A stretch of 64,000 nt of DNA from Litomosoides sigmodontis (GCA_963070105.1 OY718805.1:7794001-7858000); one strand, 5' to 3'; positions 11,747 through 26,500 are shown, counted from the stretch's first letter. A program made the numbers and translations. Notes: a model not told the origin generated them from the sequence alone.

Positions 11747-14698
11747 TATCATTACGATGTAAACGTATATGTGTATATATATATCATGAGATATTGATTA
11801 AATATGCATATTCTAAATTTTGTTAATTTTTGCGCAGCAATCATTCGTTTCATTTTTTTAAAATTTTTTTTTATTGAAAAATTCATTGATTCACGAGAAA
11901 TTTTCGGTAACAAAGAAAATTTCACTTGGAGGAAGAGATGGTATTGGAAATGGAAATGATTTAATGAATGTACCATTCCAAATGATGCATTAAATGATGG
12001 CGAAAAAACTTCGTTCTGCATTAATTTTCACTTTTTAATTCATAAAAACTTGAGAACTTTTCCTGCAAAAAACTTTTCAATTAATTTTTTGCAAAATTTT
12101 TGGAAGTGAAAAATTTCGATGCAACAAATAAAAATATACTAAAAATGAAGCAATCAATGGTGGTGGAAGTAGTAGTAGTAGTAGTAGTAGTGATTAGTAG
12201 CGGAAGTGGAAAATGCACGAGTTTGCAGGAATGAAAAAAAAAATAAAAGTGATTAGATGGACGATCGATTAGCATTGCGGTGGTAGCAGACAAGAAGCTA
12301 AATTGAAGCAACTTTCGCACGAATGGCTAATTCATTCAGATTCCATTTTTTTCCTTCAATTAATTGAATTTCTTTGATTTGCTTAAAAATTGCAAAATTA
12401 ATTTGAAAAATGAAGTGTGCAACGAATGAAAATGCATCTACAAGATAGCATAGTAAATTATTGTGATACACTAACATACTAAAATGCTAATTATTACTAC
12501 TAAAATAATAATGGAGATTGAAGAATGAATTTCTTTGTGAAATTAAAATTACGATAATTTATTTTGAGTTTTTTCGTTCGTAACACTCTCTGACCATACA
12601 TGTGACACCTATTGAAAATTACGATTAATTGAAATTTCTTTTTAGAATTAATCATTCGCTACAATTGCTATACAATTTGCGTTTTGCACTTTTGCGTGAT
12701 TTTTTTTTTGTTGAATTTTCATTTCAAGATTAATGTAAAAAACTATTTTACCATTAATTTATATAAAATAGATGCCTTAGAAATGTTAATATTACAATTA
12801 TTACATATAATTATAATATGCTAAATCTATTAAAAGGGTAATTATTATTAAACTATTTCATTAAAATAATAGTTGAAATTGAAAGAGAAGGAAAATTAAC
12901 TAATTATTTTAAAAAAATTTAGCAAAAATTATAGGAAATATTTCAAATGAAAATTTTGAAGAGATCATATTTCATTGATAAAATTGCAAACAAATTCACT
13001 TATTCCTCTTTTTTTTAGAAATAAAATTTCGTTTTTCTTTTTCTCTTAATTCGTTCCAGAAATAAGAGCTTTTTATTTTAATAAAAAAAAATTTTTCAAA
13101 GATTCATTATGAGAAATAAGAGGGAAGGAAGGAGAGAGAGAGAGAGAGAGCGAGGGAGAGAAAGAGAGGTTTCTAACCAAATAGCGCCACAAATAATCCT
13201 CTTAAGGATGCAAAAGATCATCGATCTTTTTTTTCTCTTTCTCTGCGTAACGATATTCACTACGAGTAGCTGCAGTAGTAGTAGTAAAGCATGGGATGAT
13301 GTTCGGATGAGCCTCACTTGGTGACATTTTTGAAATTTTTTTGAGAAAAAATTTTTTAAAATTTTAACCAAATAATAGGCATATTTTATTTTGGTCAAAA
13401 TATAAGCACACATTTTCATCACTTTCAATGCAATTGAAGAGGATAGGGTGGAAAAAAGATCGAATAAAATAGGCTAATTAGAAGGAATTGGATATTTATT
13501 CGTTGTACATTGCATATCATTAGGGTAGATATGAGGTGGAAGGAGAGGTTATGGGGGGGGGGGAGGAGGGGGGACAGGGGAAGGAGGGGAAAGAGGAAAT
13601 GACCAGAAGAATTGTGAAGGGATACTTTGTAGTAGGTAATGAGGAGGAGGATAGGGTGATGGTCAAGATTTCAGATTAATTGGAAATTAGCAAAATGAGA
13701 TAAATTTGTGAAAATAAATTCATTTGTTTTTTAGGAAATAATGAGAAGCATCTTTTAGCTATTAATTAGCCGCTCGAAATAATTTTTTTTAGGAATATAA
13801 AATAGGTGAAAATTTTTATTTCATTCATTCCATTTCTTTCTTTTTCTTTTGTACGTTGTATGAGTGCTGTCGTATTGTACATTTCAAATGAAATATTACA
13901 ATTAAAATTTAAATGAATGAAAAATTATCATTTCTGTTGCAAAATATGCTATATCTTCAAACTTTAATTTTTTCATTGATTTACACACGCGAATGGGTAA
14001 TTGATTGGTGTCACCCATATCGGTAGGTAATCATTATGATCATTGAAAAATTTTAATCGAATCACTGTCTGTTGAGGATTAAAATGATGCTAGTAAAATT
14101 TACTGATCGTTATCGATATCGAGAAAGAAAGAGGAGAATTCTTGGGAAAAATTTGACAGGTAATTAATTTATTTCAATTATAAACCACAGTATATGTAAG
14201 TTTTCTCAAAAATTTCTACTTCCGAACTGAAATGTAATGTTCATCAAAATGCTAATTAAGGAATGTGAATGAACACTTAACCATTTTGAACAAGTAATGT
14301 TATCTAAATTTTAAATTTTATCTAAAATTTAATTTCTAAAAATTGTTCCAGCTAACAAATCAATGTAAAAAGCAAACATGAACATCAAATGAGAAGAAGA
14401 AGAAGAAAGAGGAGAGGAAAGAAGGAAGGAAGAAAGTAAAGAAAGAAAGAAAGAGAAATGAGAAATGAATGAAGAGGGCCGATCGTACGTACAACTAAAA
14501 ATTGTGCAATTGAATTGAGAGATTGAAATGAGTGGGTGAGAAGAGGGGAAGGGAGGAAAAAAAAACAGTCCTCAAAATTTTCGGGAAACACTACGGCGCA
14601 AAAAAAAACGATTGTGTGAAAACGCATCAAAAATGTCGAATAGATAATTCACATTAGCAAGCGCAAGTGTCGCACATAGCTGTAATGGCAAAGAATGT

Positions 14699-14733
<35 letters not shown>

Positions 14734-16776
14734 CGCATTGTATGTTTTCCGTATTAAACGAGGAGCAAGTAATAAATAGGAAGAAAGGATATGAGTGTGC
14801 TAAAATAATTTTGCCCATTTTTTTTAAAAATCAATTGTATTAATTTACGCCAGTTTATTTGACGTAATAAGTAAATGCAGGAAAGGTTGTAGGTGACTTA
14901 AAAATGAATTTGAAAATTTAATTGACACAAAATAATTTTAATTTACACGTTCGATTTTAATAACTTTTTTCTTCCTTTAATAACTTTTTTTTTTGTTCTC
15001 TCTTTGGAAAATTGCAGAAACGATTTGGCTTATTTCGCTTTCTACACGCAAGTATTTTGTGCGTTTTTCAATTACTCTTTTAATTTTTTACAAAAAATCT
15101 GTCGCACTTAAATTTCTACTCGTTAAAGCAATGGCAGCACCAATAATAACAATAATAATAGTAATAATAATAATAACAGTAATAATAATAGTAATAATAA
15201 TAAATCACTATAAATCATAATAAATAATAAAGAATGAATAATAAGCAAAAAAAATAGTAATTATTAAAAAACGAAATTCACTCGTTAAACTTAATGTGTT
15301 TGCTTCATTTATATAATTATCTGAAATAAATAAATTTCACTGCTTTTAGGCAAAAACAATAATTCATGATCTTCGGAAGAGATGACCAATTCACCCCTTG
15401 CTATTCCTCCTCTTCAATATTATGGCACTTTTTTTGCTAAATTTTTATGTTTCGATTAATCAAATTAGAAATGTTAATGTTTATTATTTCTAAATGCTAC
15501 AGAATACATTCTTCCTCTCTTCCCCTCTCTCTCTCTCCCTCCCTCTCTCTCTGCTTCATTCTTGCAAGAAAGATATAAGAGAAATTCTCCCACGCGATGA
15601 ATGATTGTATCTGAAAATAAAGGATTAGCTAGCTATTTATTCAACATTTTTTTCGATGTAATTCTCTAAATGAGTGTTGTAAAAACATTCACTTTACACC
15701 AATGCACAAAAAAGAGACAAAAAAAAGGTAGAAAAATGGAAGAAAAAACGGTAAACGATAAACGAGTGGAATGAAATATTTTATGAAATATTGAAATGCG
15801 AGGAAAAATGTTCTTTCATTTTCTCCCTCAATTGCAATCAATTTAAAAACAACAATAAAAAGAAAAAAAACGATTCGAAATGAGAAAAATATCTGTAATG
15901 AAAGTTGCAAAATTGAAAAATTCAAAATTGATGTTAGTTTTGTGAGCAAACAAACAAACAAACAAACAAACAAGCAAACAAACAAACAAACAAATAAACA
16001 AACAAACAAACAAACAAGCTAAGGGAGAAAACAAGCGATCTTTCTATTTCTTCTTAATTCTATTTTCTTTTTCTTTTTGCTTTGCTAAATTAACTAATTA
16101 CACTAACGTACTAACTCACACTAATCTCTATCTAAATAAGATCATATAAAAAATCAATTTATATTTTAGTAAAAAATCAAAAAAAAGAGCAGTGAGAATG
16201 ATCGATAACTTTTCAACGATTTCCTCCTCACCTTATTATATGCATAAGGAATTTCGTCCACAAATTCAATTATTGATTTTTCGTAAATTATAAGTTAACT
16301 TTCAGCTGAGGAAGAAGTGCAGCATTAGTTTCGTCGATTGTCCTACATTTATACGCTGATTCTATGCGAAAAAAATTCTCAACTTATCCATTTCACTGCT
16401 TTCCTTTCTCTCTCGCCCACATAAAATCAATTCGCAATTTAATTCATATTGCACCTAAACTTACTGGAAATTCTAAATAGAAAGATCAAAAATTGACGAT
16501 AGTATTTTGTTGAAAAAAACGAGGCGATGAATTTAAAATTTCACCGCTTAGAATACGCGTTTGTAGGATAGTTGAATGTTGTTGGGTGTAATTGCGCCCA
16601 CGCTGAACGTGATGTCGTTGACGTTGACGTTGACATGACTGTTTCTCACAGTGCTTACAGTCGTTGCTAGCCGTATCGGTTGTTGCTGATCCGATGTTAT
16701 CCGATGCTTTGGCGTAAATATTTCGACCACTTTTGACATCACAACTATTACCGTTCTTCTTGACAGTTACATTCAT
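5483..16776 (-). CDS. AMP-activated protein kinase gamma subunit, divergent, four CBS repeats
   Basis: Ten exons on the minus strand join in frame: 16776-16545, 9314-9211, 8592-8485, 8141-8081, 7889-7789, 7498-7299, 6905-6779, 6689-6609, 6248-6096 and 5740-5483. They give 474 aa. The first 150 or so residues are not conserved and include CKHCEKQSC and a Ser/Arg patch. The regulatory core begins at DPYKQYMKVVNCYELAP. The CBS1 end reads LTLTDF, CBS2 reads NRIHRV...LTIKR, CBS3 reads YRISSLPIVD...KTDI, and CBS4 ends ISLSDF. The ribose-binding Asp residues of sites 1, 3 and 4 and the Arg of site 2 are therefore kept. The CBS1 arginine (human gamma1 R70) is Gly here, and the CBS4 His-Arg pair is replaced by a CRC stretch. 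The product would be the regulatory subunit of the AMPK trimer in cytosol and nucleus. Donor 8484 is the weaker GTTTGT form, chosen because it restores phase. Alternative first exons are possible. Confidence 0.9.
11657..11746. repeat. (AC)n followed by (TA)n dinucleotide repeat
   Basis: About 12 copies of AC run directly into about 33 copies of TA, with one G interruption near 11728. It is in the first intron of the AMPK gamma gene. Confidence 0.95.
13553..13590 (+). repeat. G-rich tract, potential G-quadruplex
   Basis: The plus strand has G runs of 11, 6, 4 and 4 separated by 1-5 bases (13553-13589). It matches the usual four-run G-quadruplex pattern. It lies on the strand opposite the AMPK gamma transcript, within its first intron. 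Confidence 0.6.
15947..16017. repeat. (CAAA)n tetranucleotide microsatellite
   Basis: About 18 copies of CAAA, with two single-base interruptions. It is in the first intron of the AMPK gamma gene. Confidence 0.95.
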
Positions 16777-17555
16777 TGTTGAAATTAATCAAATTTTTTC
16801 CTAACAAATCAAACAGCAAAATCATTTCTCTTTCGCTTCACTTGCAATTTAGTAGAATTCGTCCTTATTCACAAACAAAGAGACAAAAAAAATACGCTGA
16901 AAATTATTTATGCGTGGGTGCGTGCGTGTGCGTGCGTGTGCGTGTGTGTGTTCATTTTTTTTTCATCCAAAAAAATAATGCACTCAAAAAGAAGGGAAAA
17001 GAGAGGCAAAAGAGAAAGATTCAAATCTTCAAATTATCTTTTGTCATAAAATTCGCTCACTGAGCAAATAGCAATTGATTTGTGTTAAAATTTCACACCA
17101 ATCATCCATTTCCCATCCAATTACTCAAGAAAACAGTGAACAAAATTGAAGTGGTAATTGTTCAATTTCTTTTTTTCCTTTTAAAAATTAGAAGAAAGCA
17201 GGTGGCCTGAAATAAAAGGAGAACGAAAGCATTCCAAAATTGTCCATTTTGCATCGTAAAGAAGGTGGCAATAAAATGATAAATGGCATCATTGATGGTA
17301 AAACTGTGCGGTAGGAATCGTTCCTTCGCTTCTGATAAAACCGATTGGTAAAAAGGTTATGAAAATGTTAGGCAATATGCCGCTTTTCCATAATTTCCTA
17401 TGCTAAACGCCAATTTTATCATTCCGCTCACTTCAATTCACGCCTTCCGCACATATTTCCCATTTCATAAATGTTAACCGATCATTTCCATTTCAAATAT
17501 CTACCCAAATTACATGGAATAATTCATTAATATTGTTAATAAATAGTGTAATAGC

Positions 17556-18456
<901 letters not shown>

Positions 18457-18545
18457 GCGGAACTTACTTTTTTTCTTCTTTTTAAATGCCTCAAAAAATT
18501 TCATCGCTCATATTTCGTCATGGTTCCCTCCACTCTCTCCCCCCT

Positions 18546-18565
18546 CCCCCCCCCCCCCCCCCCCC
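18546..18565. repeat. C20 homopolymer
   Basis: Twenty consecutive C bases, preceded by a CT-rich stretch, just beyond the end of the (TAA)n array. It is an unusual composition in an AT-rich background. Confidence 0.95.
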
Positions 18566-20743
18566 ATATTCTTTCTTTTGATTGCTTTTCTGCGGAAGAT
18601 TCGAATTCATTTATTTCAACGATTATTCTCGGTTTCCCTTTTTTCCTATCCTTTTTGTGCGCTTCGATCAAGGAGAGAAAATATGCATATTTTAGTGTAA
18701 AGCTTTTGATGAGAGCGAATCCCTTCAAAATGAAAAATTATTGCAACAATTCACCTGAGCATTTTGCATTCATTTTCACAGTTCACACATTGATTAGACA
18801 TGGAAAAAAGATATTACAAAAATCCTTTTTTTCGAAGTACTTTCCTCGCTCTCTGCCAATCATTTAAATTAAAGTGAAAAAAAAATTGCAGTTAGCAATA
18901 ATGGTCACAGCCTCTGAGTGCGCAACAACATCTCTTTCAACTTCGCCTACTCACGAAAAAAATTTCTCAGGTGTGGATGATTGCAATAGGAATATGAAGG
19001 AAAAAAGTGAAATTACAAAAAATAAAAGAGAAAGAGGGAGAGAGAGAGAGAGAGCAAGAGAAAAAGAGGGTGGAAATTTGATTCCTTACAGTGTAATAAA
19101 TTGGGAGTGATGAAACTCATGAAGATCTTCTATTTATAAAAAAAAAAAGGAGAAGAGATGTGAAACCCACCGGTTTTCTGTTTACGCAATAAAAGATCAT
19201 TTTACTGACTTTGAATTATTCAATATTCGCATAACATCTACCTCAACGCTTTTTCTGCATTAAATTCACTAATTTTTGCACGACTATATATTGTTTTTGC
19301 AGAATAGTTGTGTAATAAGTAAGCTAAGCTTAACTTACTTAATATTATTTACAACTTTTCCCAGTTCAGTCTCTCTCTCTCTCTCTTTGATATTTGAAGA
19401 TAAATTTATTAAATTTGCAAACATTTTAAGACTCGACGTTTCAATGGATGAATAATTTAAAAGTCAAATCTATAAATGTAAGTTAAGCACTCTTATTCAC
19501 ATTTTCCAATTTCACATTAATTTATGTCGAAAGTTCAATGATTTAAATTTAATTTTATACTACAAAATAAAATTTGTACTTTAAGATCAAATTAAAGTAA
19601 ACAAATGGGTGGACTAAAAGTTGAATTTGTAAACATTCAACTGGGCAAGCAATTTCAACGTTTCCAGATGCGCCGCAGAATTCATCTACCTGAACTGAAA
19701 AAAAGAAAACTGAAAAACACAGCACTAAGCCTTGCAATACGTTTGTTATCTTTGATCAATAATTTCAGACGACGAATTAGTGAAATTTTTAAAATGAAAA
19801 ATGATGAACAGGATTTTTTAATTTCTAAAAACTGTATGAGCGGTTTGCGGATTATGCTACATATTAACAATAATTCTTTTAAAAATTTTTTATTTAATAA
19901 GTGCTTCATTTTTATCCCTATTTTCACAGCTCTTTTCTAAGCTTTTTCCTTTCAAGCATTTCTGCTGTACATCGCCGATATCTTAGTACTCTTAACTTAA
20001 TCATGAAATTTCTCTTTTTCTTCTGTTTTTGATTAATTACAACAACTGTAATAAACTAATTTCATTTCTTAGCAAAAATTTCCATAAAATCTTTTTAAAT
20101 CTATTCAATCAATATTCCTTAAGTTTTCACTGCTAAGAATTGGCAAATTTTTTTTGCGAAAGTCTTAAAAACAACGTTATGCACAGAAATTAAGGAATAC
20201 TTACGATATCAACAATTCTTTAACTTGAAAACATTGCAAGCAACACCTTTCTGATTGCTTCTAGAAATTTAAAGGTATGCTAATCTTCGATATTTGCTGT
20301 TATGTATCGATTATAGCCAAACGATCGATGATGTCATATTTCCAAAAAAAAAAAAACTTAGACCGTCTTTTAGTAAGTCATTTGGCCTCCCATTTCAACT
20401 CTGACTTTTATATAGTTTCTATTTGTATGTAGTTAACTTTATAACAAGACTTTTTATGCTGATGAGTTCCTTACATGTGTTATTATCAATTGAAGTGTGA
20501 AGTTTCTTTCGTCTACCATTTCAGCTCCTATTCATTGCTTTTCTGTCAAATGCTTGCTTTGCTATCATAGATAAAATGAATTAATTTCAACATCAAACTG
20601 TTTAAAGTGTATGGAGATCTTCGCATCATCCCATTTCTCTTCTGTCGGAAGATATCCGATATTACGAACAAATCTAATTCAATATAATTTCTAGAGATTT
20701 GAATAGTTAAAATCTTTTTTTTTTTTTAACCAACAACAAATAT

Positions 20744-23553
20744 TCAAAGCTCGATTTCACACAACTTAGCTCGATAAATAAAGCTTCCATAATTATTCAT
20801 GAAAAAGTCACTCATATACAAGCACGTGTGAGCTGTGTCATTAACACGTCTCGTAGAAAGTGGCAGATGTTGCTCCGAAAAGCAACATTTTTCTACAAAA
20901 AATATAATACATTGAATTACAGTGAATACAATAAGAATACAATGAATTCTCTTAAACTCAATATTTTCTTTCGCCAAATGAAACAAATAAGGTAAAAATT
21001 ATCAAAACAAAATTAAAGTACATGAGATGCCGAAATTGATGAGAAAATTATGTGAAAAATTAGTATCACAGTACCACATTAGACCGGAAATTATTCTTCG
21101 TACATTAGGTCTTCATTATTATCTTTTAAATCTGTAACAAATTTGATTATAATAGTTTTTTGATTCAAAACAGAATATATAAAAAAAACATTTCAATAAA
21201 GGTCTTTGATAAAAAGAAATGAAATATTCAGGATCAATTAATGCATGAGAGATGAAAACTAAAGTTATGCCTCACCGTGACCTACTGATCAATAGCAAAA
21301 GCCTAATAAATAGTAAGCAATAATACACAGAAAAAATCAACAAACCAAGAAGATGCACAATGTTTTGTATTGTCCAATCTTTGTTCTGATCCTGAGAATA
21401 CTTGTAATAGATTTGCTCTTCGATAGAACCATAAACTACGAAGTGGTGTACCATCATTTCCTTTTTTTGGCCAATCCGATCAATTCGACCTATCGCCTAC
21501 AAATCATTATCAAGGTTTTTTTCTGATATGCATAAAACTGAAGTACATCACTACCTACCATCAAATATTTATTGTTAAATAACCACTTGAGTGATATATA
21601 ATCAAGATCACAAATTTCAGGACAAAATCACCAAACTGCCATTTTTTTCATATTTTCAAATTTTAGTCAACGTGAGCATCATACTTGGGCAATTTGAGAA
21701 ACATCCATCTGTGGTTCCACAAATATTATATTATTGGAAGCGGTAAGGTTCAAACCATGTGCACCCGAACTCATCGGCATGACAAGAAGCTGAAAGCAAC
21801 CGATTGAAAAAAACTAACAGAAACAAACGGTGACATAAATTTCATAGAATAGTCAATGTACAATCAGCTCAGTTGGACACTCAAAATATTAAAAAGAATC
21901 CATAAAAAACTAAAGGAAAGAAGAAAAAGAAAAAACTTGCTTCGATTTCAGGTTTCAATCGAAAATCAGCAAGGATTTTTTGCCGATTTGTACCCAAAAA
22001 GTTACGAAAATTGATATTATTTTCGGCTAACACCAAACAAAGTGGATTAATAAGCATTGAAAGGGATGTAAACAGCAGTGTTTTTGACGTTGGATCGCGC
22101 AGGCGAATTGATTTGATACGCCGTATTATAGCATCAATCTAAAGTTGTCAATCACTATCAGAATTTCGATTTCCAATGGTAAACCGGCAACTATTATCGC
22201 AAAATTAATAATGTTAAAAAAGTTTTCGTCAGTACGTTTATTGCGGGGAAGCACAGCTAGTAGCTCAAAAATTAGCCAAAAACCAATGGGGAGTTTACGA
22301 TGTCGATGCCGATTTGCTCACCACACTAAGCTTTACAACGATATGATTCCTATTTTAGTTATCAAATTATATTTCTTTTCGAAAAATTTCGAAAATTCAA
22401 ACAGTTCAGTGCCTCTAAAAACTTCAAGTGCACAACGCACGCTATTTAAACTCAATAATACATTTAAGTTTGGTTAACGATAATCCGAGCTTATCATCAG
22501 GCTACGAAAAAGAGAGAAAAAGTTTGACCTTAACAGAAACACTCCTTTTCAATCGTACATTTGATACATCCAGTAAATGAGTATTTTTTTCTGATGCTTT
22601 ACTTTGCACGTACGAAATTTGACTTATATAGGCTTTAGCTCGACAAACAGCACACACAAGTAGTGTATCATTACTGAAAGTTCTACCATTTCAAAAAAAA
22701 GGCAAACAAAAAAGCTTTAAAATAATTAAAATGAGTTCTATTAACCTCCATATCATTATACAATTAATGAATTTTATCAAAACGCAGAATATGGCGACAT
22801 ATTCTAGCATAATGGTTTTGAAATGATGGAGACCACTAAGTTACGAAAATTATTTTGTTTCCAATAAAATACTAGAAATGCTATATTCCTTTCTATACGA
22901 AGTAAAATGCGTTGTGTGGATGATATTCATACAATGCATTTTGATCGTTAAACTGTCACCAAAAGTGACATCTCCTGATAACAGTAAATGAGTTTACCGA
23001 ACTATAAAGAATCAAAGGCGTTGAAATTATGTAAAAAGTACGTTAACTAAATCAATCAATTTTGAGGAGAAAAGAACAAATCGCTGCCTTACTGAAATAA
23101 ATTGAAATCGTCAAAATTTATTACCGTCTAGTAATCCGATTAAAACATGATACGCAAAGATAATGAGCACAAGGATAGACAATCCATGTATCCCTTACTG
23201 TTGTTAAGCATATTGGACAATCATGCGTTTGTTGAGAACGCAAATTTGATAAATAACGCAATTTCGCTAAACAGCGAGATTGCTTCAACTTTTCGATTTC
23301 CAGTGCATTCAAATCGGATTGTCGCTGAAAATAATGACTTTATATGATGCAAAAAAATAAAAGAGGTCATAGCAAAATTTACAAAGTTTTCACATAAAGG
23401 TTATTGCTGTTGCGAAAATTCCAAGACCTCAGTGTACATTATCAATGATAATAAATTCTAGAATTTCCACTATATATATATATATATATATTTGAAGATT
23501 TAAGTGTCTATTATCGGTATACATATGTTATTATCGGTATATAAGATTTAAGT

Positions 23554-23589
<36 letters not shown>

Positions 23590-26500
23590 AAAGAAAAACG
23601 CTTGAAGATATTACAAAAACCTTATTGTTTTCTGTTCCTTGGATAATTAAATTAATGGGTAAACGTGAGCCATATTTCGTTACATCGTCCGCTGCTGCAT
23701 ATTGTAAGCGAAGCTTACACTGCCGAATCTCATCACTGAAGATAGTACAAGACAATTTCCTAAGCATTAAATGATAAAAAAATTCCAATAATTCCATAAT
23801 TTTATAGCTTATGAACTGAAGTTATTGCAAGATTATTTTGTTCATTTCTTTCGTTCCATGGAACTTAATAAGCTCTTCACAACAACTTGATGTCAAAATT
23901 TTGAGTTTTACATGCGAAACTGATAGATAAGTAAAGTTTTGCACATTCTGAACTTCTAAGCAAATCGGTAATTTGCTTAGAAAACTCAAAATTTTGACAA
24001 GTTGTTGTGATGCAGCTAGTGAGCCTCCATATTCAGATTTTTTCTTGCTTTCTATGAGATTGTGTATCTCTAAAGTTATAGATTTAAAATTAAAGTTCAA
24101 AAATTAAGATAACATTTTAGCAGCGTATTCATTAGCAGAAGCATAAAGTCGTTTTGAAAGAGCCAATAAACTCTTGAATTCTTCCAGTTGTGTAACTGTC
24201 TCCTTTCCTAATCCAACCAGATTGCATTGCATCCCTTTTTGCATTCGGATAAGAGTCCCCATAAAAGTCCTAATGATTATTTCGAGGCTTGAAATTTTCT
24301 GCTCTCCAGCTGTACCAGTCTCATCAATATTTTGATCCTTGCTGCAATTTGAACTTCTTTAGCAATTTTTACTCATTGCAAATTTCATTCAGAATTTCAC
24401 CAAAACGCTTTAATTTAAAACATCACTTATTAAGAACTCCCTAACCCAAGATTTTCAATTTTACATTTCACTTTGATAAAGTAATATTAAAACATCTAAT
24501 CATCAGCCATTGAAAATGTGCGCGATGGGGAAATGCAGTAAACTTAAATCTGCAGCAAACATATGATATTTCAAGATCAGTTCATAAAAAGGAACAGAAC
24601 TTACAACGTTTTTGAACCTCTAATAAAAAGTAGGGATTCCAAATGACTGATATTCTTATTACACACGCACAGCGAGCAACTAAAAATAGAAACAATAAAA
24701 TAAACATTACTATGTGAAATTTTGGCACTGGGTTTATGGTTTTATGATTGACCATACGAATATTTGCGCAACTGCATAAAGAATAAGTACAACACCTTGC
24801 AATTAAAACACATTCTCAGGAACAAAAAAAGTAGAAGGTCATAAAAGAAGTGAAAAACTAAGGTATCACCTGTTGCAAGTTAAAGCTACTTCTCCGATTG
24901 AAAAAACATCTCTGTTTTCATCAATAATCATATAAAAAATTCAAGAAAACAATGAATTAATAGATAAAAAGAATTACTTTTTCGATGATTTTTCATTAGT
25001 GGGTGAAAAATGACATGCAATAATAGCTTCCAGGATGACAACCCATTTCTCCTCCATAATATTATTGTTCGTAATATTTTTCGTTTCCGAGAGAACCTTC
25101 TCAGCACAGCCAATTAATTCATCCCATCGTTTTACCACATACAAATTTAAGCCCAACAAATTTGATGCTCTGCAAAAATTTTGCTGCAAATGGCGATCAA
25201 TTAATCAGATTCCAAAATTTGAAAACTGGCTAAATCTTAAATGCACAACGGATTAAGCATGTCACGCAAGTTTTTGAAACCGAAGGAAAATAAATCGCAC
25301 GGAACACTCGGCATCCCGTTATTCTCGAGCGCAGTTCGAACAGCATCAATGAAAACGTGTTGCTGCCCAACACGATTCACTAAACTGATTGCTTCAGACA
25401 ACCATCCAATACTTGATTTTGCCTTAACAAATTATTTATATCAGCAAAGCAGTGATGTAAAAGCAGCAGAAAACAAAGGAACAATATTATCTGTTCATTA
25501 CTGTTACCTTAGGACACTACCGAATAAGGCTTTGTTTAGAATGAACACAAAGACGAAGAAAAGAGGAGATCATCGTGGCACAACAATGTTGCAGATACGA
25601 TTTTCAAATCCTAAGTTTAAAGTCTAAACAATCTACACAATAAATTAATATGCTCTTCTCAAAGATACAACTTGAACGCAATAAAATTTTTTGCTAAATT
25701 GAAAAAAGTTACTTTCGATAAAGTAGTCTGATATTTTAAGAAAGACTCGCCAACAGCAACATATGACTGCGTCAAATTTGAAACCGTTTGTTCAGTATAG
25801 CCCGTAGAAGCCGAATTCAGCTATAAAATGTGATGAAAGTAGAGGAATAATCACTGAGTATAAAAAATCCCTCTTACTGCTCTCAAACTTGAGTATATTC
25901 ACTCAGTGTATCAAGTTTCGACTGTAAACAAACCTGAGCTTCAGCTTCTTTCTGATTAATACCTCGTACCTCAACACCACTCCTTAGCAAATCCAAAATA
26001 GCAGAAAATATATGGATTTGTTGTAACTTGTCTGACCTCAGTTGCCTATAAAATTTATTATCACAATCGATGAAGTAATAAATAATAAGATTTATTTGCA
26101 TATAATAAAATAACCGGTAAGCGCATCTGGATCCTTTTAATCCAAGTTTGTGATTCATTTGATCTAGGTCTTTCATTGCACTGATCGCACCACCGTAATA
26201 CTTCGCAGCATCAGTCACGTTTCCACAAAGCCACTCCAATCCCGCCAAACCTTTAAAAGGAACGGAGGTGACTCACAGTATTGATAAATGAAGCATCGAT
26301 TATACAAGCCATATATTTTAAGCAAGGATTTGGCAAAGTAATTTAATTTAAATTTCTTCAAGAATTTCGAATTTATGAGCGCTTACCACAATAATACATT
26401 AATATGTTTCGTTGATGAACTTCAGCCTGCTGTGTTGAGATCCGGAACAGTTCTTCTTGCAAGCTCTCTTCCGTATTAACGTTGGCCTTTGACTGTAATG

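Larger units (their letters stand above)
9315..16544 (-). other. 7.2-kb first intron of the AMPK gamma gene, microsatellite-rich
   Basis: The intron is bounded by a GT donor at 16544 and an AG acceptor at 9315. It contains (CT)n 9491-9529, five copies of AAATTG 9685-9714, (AC)n/(TA)n 11657-11746, (GTA)n 12168-12191, (GA)n about 13131-13152, a G-rich tract 13553-13590, (GA)n 14703-14729, (AAT/GTA)n about 15140-15208 and (CAAA)n 15947-16017. No exon was recognised in it. Open frames here are translations of repeats. The length, far above neighbouring introns, suits alternative promoters or enhancers, but none can be shown. Confidence 0.7.

Noticed and set aside
15689..16034. Minus-strand frames with repeated Cys-Leu-Phe-Val units resembling a small membrane protein
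   Set aside because: Produced by the (CAAA)n microsatellite in the AMPK gamma intron.
18901..19110. Short plus-strand frame after a TTGCAG acceptor-like site
   Set aside because: It runs into a GA repeat and nothing downstream on that strand could complete a gene.
19605..19940. Plus-strand 111-codon frame, basic
   Set aside because: No recognisable motif, splice context or neighbour. An equally long frame sits on the other strand. Possible but not supported.
22145..22477. Plus-strand 110-codon frame
   Set aside because: It lies over a SHPRH-like intron and the edge of its helicase exon on the opposite strand; composition is non-coding.
25241..25627. Plus-strand 128-codon frame
   Set aside because: Antisense shadow of the SHPRH-like exon at 25422-25250, which matches the family on the minus strand.
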